This document shows positions 4,344 through 6,176 of a stretch of 6,176 nt of DNA, in pieces. Under the pieces are notes generated by a model that was not told the origin of the DNA, did no database searches, and saw only the letters and a program-made list of their open reading frames with translations. The stretch is taken from NCBI GenBank assembly GCA_002350705.1, contig DEFH01000045.1, positions 2,863 to 9,038 of the forward strand, in the 5' to 3' direction. The position numbers were made by a program, and so were the translations under genes. The stretch's first letter is position 1. Each line of letters starts with the position of its first letter. The stretch comes from Ruminococcaceae bacterium UBA2857. GTDB taxonomy: Bacteria; Bacillota; Clostridia; Oscillospirales; Acutalibacteraceae.

Positions 4344-5978
4344 TCAGCGTACCGATAAACCCAGGTTTTGCATCAGCTGCTGCAATGGATTCCAGGCAGA
4401 TGCGGTGGATTTGTTGGAAGGCTTTTTGATATTGACTCTCACAGTCACCTTTTTTCCGTTTGCCGCAGTTGCCGTGATGGTAACGATGCCTGCTTTTTTC
4501 GCTGTGACAACACCGTTTTTATCTACGGTTGCAATATTTTCATTGCTTGTTTTCCATTCAATGGACTGAAATCCGAGGAATGGGGCGATTGCTCCACTAA
4601 GCTGACAGGACTGTTTGAGGGATATATTGACAGAGGTTCTTGTTACTTCCTCAGCAGGCTGTACATTCGTGCCTGTCATGCTTGTCATAATCTGATTGGA
4701 CAAAGTTTTTTTCATAATGTCGGCAATTTGTTTGTGACCGTTCGGATCGGGATGCGGATCAAGATTGTTTTCATTGCTGATATTGTAAATGTCTACATAA
4801 GTAGAACCCGTGTCCTTAGCAATTTGCTGTAATTTTTCATTCAGTGACTTCATATTCGGATCCATTCTGATTCCGAGAGTCAGATATTGCAAAGGATAGG
4901 AAATTTCTTCCGATACGATAGAGACAAGTTTTGTAAAATGAGCTTTGGTAGCTTTGTTGACGTGTTTGGAAAGTCTTTGCAGACAAGCGGCATATTTGGA
5001 ACTTTCCTCCGATTTGTCAGCCAGTTCTTCTTCCGGCAGCAATTCTGTATCATCAATATCCAGTTTTGTACCGCAGGCTTCCTCTGCTGCTCTGACAAAG
5101 ATATTTTTCATAACGTGAGCCATGTCACGAACCTGTCCGTCATAGTACAGAGAGTTGCCGTAAGGATTGAACATACCAATCAGGGCAATATCTGCATCAC
5201 TGTTCACAGTTCTGACGGCATCTATCACTTTCCTGACGTTCTCAGCGGAAGCGGTGGTGTATTTTTCGGAATCGTCTCTCAGACCGGTCAGATAAGTGGC
5301 TGCCTCTGCGACGGTTTCGTATGTGATCTGATCCTTGGCATTTTCAAGAATTTTTTTAGCACCCTCGATTGCCGTTTCGGGCTCAAAGCCTGCCAGTATC
5401 GTAAACATGGCACTGCTGACTGCTTTTAAGATTGGATTGTCATTGGCACCCATCGGGGCAAGCATATCCAGAATAATATCATTGCCGCCAAGCTGAATAC
5501 TGATCAGCTCTGCTTCTGAAAGATATTTATTATAAATTTCATGGTATGGTTTTAAATGCTTGCTTTCGCCGGGACCTAAAAATCCTTCCAGAATAGATAT
5601 GGCAATGCTGCCCATATAACCTTCCTGCAGGATCGTTTTTGCCACATCCTCCGCACGATAGCCGGTAGAGGACAAATTGGTGGTCGTGGTTGTGTATCCT
5701 GCCTGTTTGCCCATTTCCTCAAGGTACTGTCCGAAAACAGTAACATAGGCATCCTTGATAGGATGTTCAAACAGCTCGTCACACAGATACAAAGCCGGAT
5801 CACTTGTCAGTGTTGCTCCCGTACTTTCCAGACCGAATCCTGCTGCGATACTGTCTCCCAGTGCCACATAGTCATATGTCTTGTCGGCAGTGTCCTCCTT
5901 TGCCGAAACAAGCACAGAAGCAGAATTGGCAATCAGCAATGCCGACAAACCAACCGCAAATGCTTTTCCGAATTTCAT
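4344..5978 (-). CDS. Secreted SGNH/GDSL-family esterase with C-terminal bacterial Ig-like domain
   Basis: This 544-residue protein is probably exported and hydrolyses an ester or acyl bond of unknown substrate (lipid or acylated glycan are typical for the family). Residues 1-26 are a Sec signal peptide ending VLVSA. The SGNH blocks are visible: VALGDSIAAGFG with nucleophile Ser43, NLSSTGY with the oxyanion Gly106, LGGND with Asn166, and LDPHPDPNGH where Asp407 and His409 best fit the acid and base (Asp411/His415 are alternatives). Between blocks III and V lies a long, mostly helical stretch (about 170-390), which makes the catalytic domain larger than the common 200-250 residues. Residues about 445-518 form a Big_2-like Ig domain (EWKTSNENIATVDKNGVVTA, then GIVTITATA). 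The last 20 residues (AWNPLQQLMQNLGL) could form an amphipathic helix. No LPxTG or transmembrane anchor is seen, so it may be released or held non-covalently on the wall. AGGAGG (5989-5994) is 10 bases before the ATG. Confidence 0.92.
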   Translation of the reverse strand: MKFGKAFAVGLSALLIANSASVLVSAKEDTADKTYDYVALGDSIAAGFGLESTGATLTSDPALYLCDELFEHPIKDAYVTVFGQYLEEMGKQAGYTTTTTNLSSTGYRAEDVAKTILQEGYMGSIAISILEGFLGPGESKHLKPYHEIYNKYLSEAELISIQLGGNDIILDMLAPMGANDNPILKAVSSAMFTILAGFEPETAIEGAKKILENAKDQITYETVAEAATYLTGLRDDSEKYTTASAENVRKVIDAVRTVNSDADIALIGMFNPYGNSLYYDGQVRDMAHVMKNIFVRAAEEACGTKLDIDDTELLPEEELADKSEESSKYAACLQRLSKHVNKATKAHFTKLVSIVSEEISYPLQYLTLGIRMDPNMKSLNEKLQQIAKDTGSTYVDIYNISNENNLDPHPDPNGHKQIADIMKKTLSNQIMTSMTGTNVQPAEEVTRTSVNISLKQSCQLSGAIAPFLGFQSIEWKTSNENIATVDKNGVVTAKKAGIVTITATAANGKKVTVRVNIKKPSNKSTASAWNPLQQLMQNLGLSVR

Positions 5979-6012
5979 TATAGAGAAACCTCCTATTTAT
6001 AGTGATATTTAA

Positions 6013-6041
6013 ACTCTAACACCTTATACAAAAAAAGTCAA
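6013..6041 (-). promoter_or_regulatory. Sigma-A promoter of the SGNH hydrolase gene
   Basis: On the minus strand TTGACT (6041-6036) is 17 bases from TAGAGT (6018-6013), which also carries a TGn extension. The start would be near 6006, with a leader of about 28 bases containing the AGGAGG site. The gene is thus transcribed on its own. Confidence 0.75.
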
Positions 6042-6123
6042 GATAAACAAAAAAATTTTTTATGTTCTTGATGCAGAAAATTTTTCCTTACCGTCGGAAG
6101 AAAGTTTTATCATCCCGGAAGGC

Positions 6124-6151
6124 AAAAAACAACCGCCCTATTGGACGGTTG
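6124..6151 (-). terminator. Terminator of the transcription unit upstream (likely rRNA operon)
   Basis: On the minus strand CAACCGTCC pairs with GGGCGGTTG (one U.G pair) around AATA, followed by six U (6129-6124). The U.G pair becomes a C/A mismatch on the other strand, so minus-strand use is favoured. It lies immediately after the 5S-like sequence. Confidence 0.85.
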
Positions 6152-6156
6152 CTTTT

Positions 6157-6176
6157 GATGTTGGCATCTTCCTATT
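6157..6176 (-). rRNA. Probable 3' end of a 5S rRNA gene (rest off window)
   Basis: On the minus strand the last 20 bases read AATAGGAAGATGCCAACATC. This resembles the conserved 5S 3' end, in which a loop-E/helix stretch like AGTAGG is followed by TGCCA at the terminal helix. A strong intrinsic terminator follows within 5 bases, as is usual after 5S. Only 20 bases are visible, so this is a moderate call; the flanking sequence would settle it at once. Confidence 0.5.

Noticed and set aside
4368..4832. 154-codon plus-strand open frame
   Set aside because: It is antisense to the Ig-like and catalytic C-terminal part of the SGNH gene, with Cys-rich low-sense translation.
4887..5429. 180-codon plus-strand open frame
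   Set aside because: It lies wholly inside the well-supported SGNH hydrolase gene on the other strand, with no domain or ribosome site.

Overview
The window looks like a chromosomal segment of an AT-leaning Gram-positive anaerobe of the Clostridia, perhaps Ruminococcus-like. Most genes have strong AGGAGG-type ribosome binding sites. There are sigma-A promoters with extended -10 boxes, a secreted GDSL esterase with a bacterial Ig-like domain, a lipoprotein hydrolase, and an IS200-type transposase remnant common in this group. The genus is a guess from sequence style, not from a database match.

Bases 1-1970 are the right end of an integrative element. A ParA-family ATPase runs leftward off the window edge. 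It is divergent from a complete tyrosine recombinase (689-1705) that has a near-consensus promoter. After the recombinase come a 17-bp perfect hairpin and about 215 bp of non-coding DNA. The element then ends abruptly in the 3' half of a tRNA-Pro(GGG) gene (about 1971-2016), followed by that tRNA's own terminator (2022-2055). The orientation fits integration into the 3' half of tRNA-Pro(GGG): the rebuilt intact tRNA should lie beyond the left edge, at the other end of the element.

From 2056 to the end the DNA is host chromosome and all genes read leftward. A small single-pass membrane protein (3113-3313) and a lipoprotein alpha/beta hydrolase (2142-3098) form a two-gene unit with a clear promoter and a UUCG-loop terminator. 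Upstream lies a degraded gene (3465 to about 4050): an SCP2-like segment fused to a four-helix membrane segment. Its 5' end is lost against an IS200 tnpA remnant, and one base of frameshift splits its reading frame. Next is a secreted SGNH/GDSL hydrolase with a C-terminal Ig-like domain (4344-5978), with its own promoter and terminator. The last 20 bases look like the 3' end of a 5S rRNA on the minus strand followed by a terminator, so an rRNA operon probably lies just outside the right edge.

I see no clearly undescribed system. The most informative points are the element/tRNA-Pro junction, the repeated TTTTGTGCA motifs around the integrase, the hairpin whose U-tract faces antisense transcription, and the decayed IS200/membrane-gene locus.
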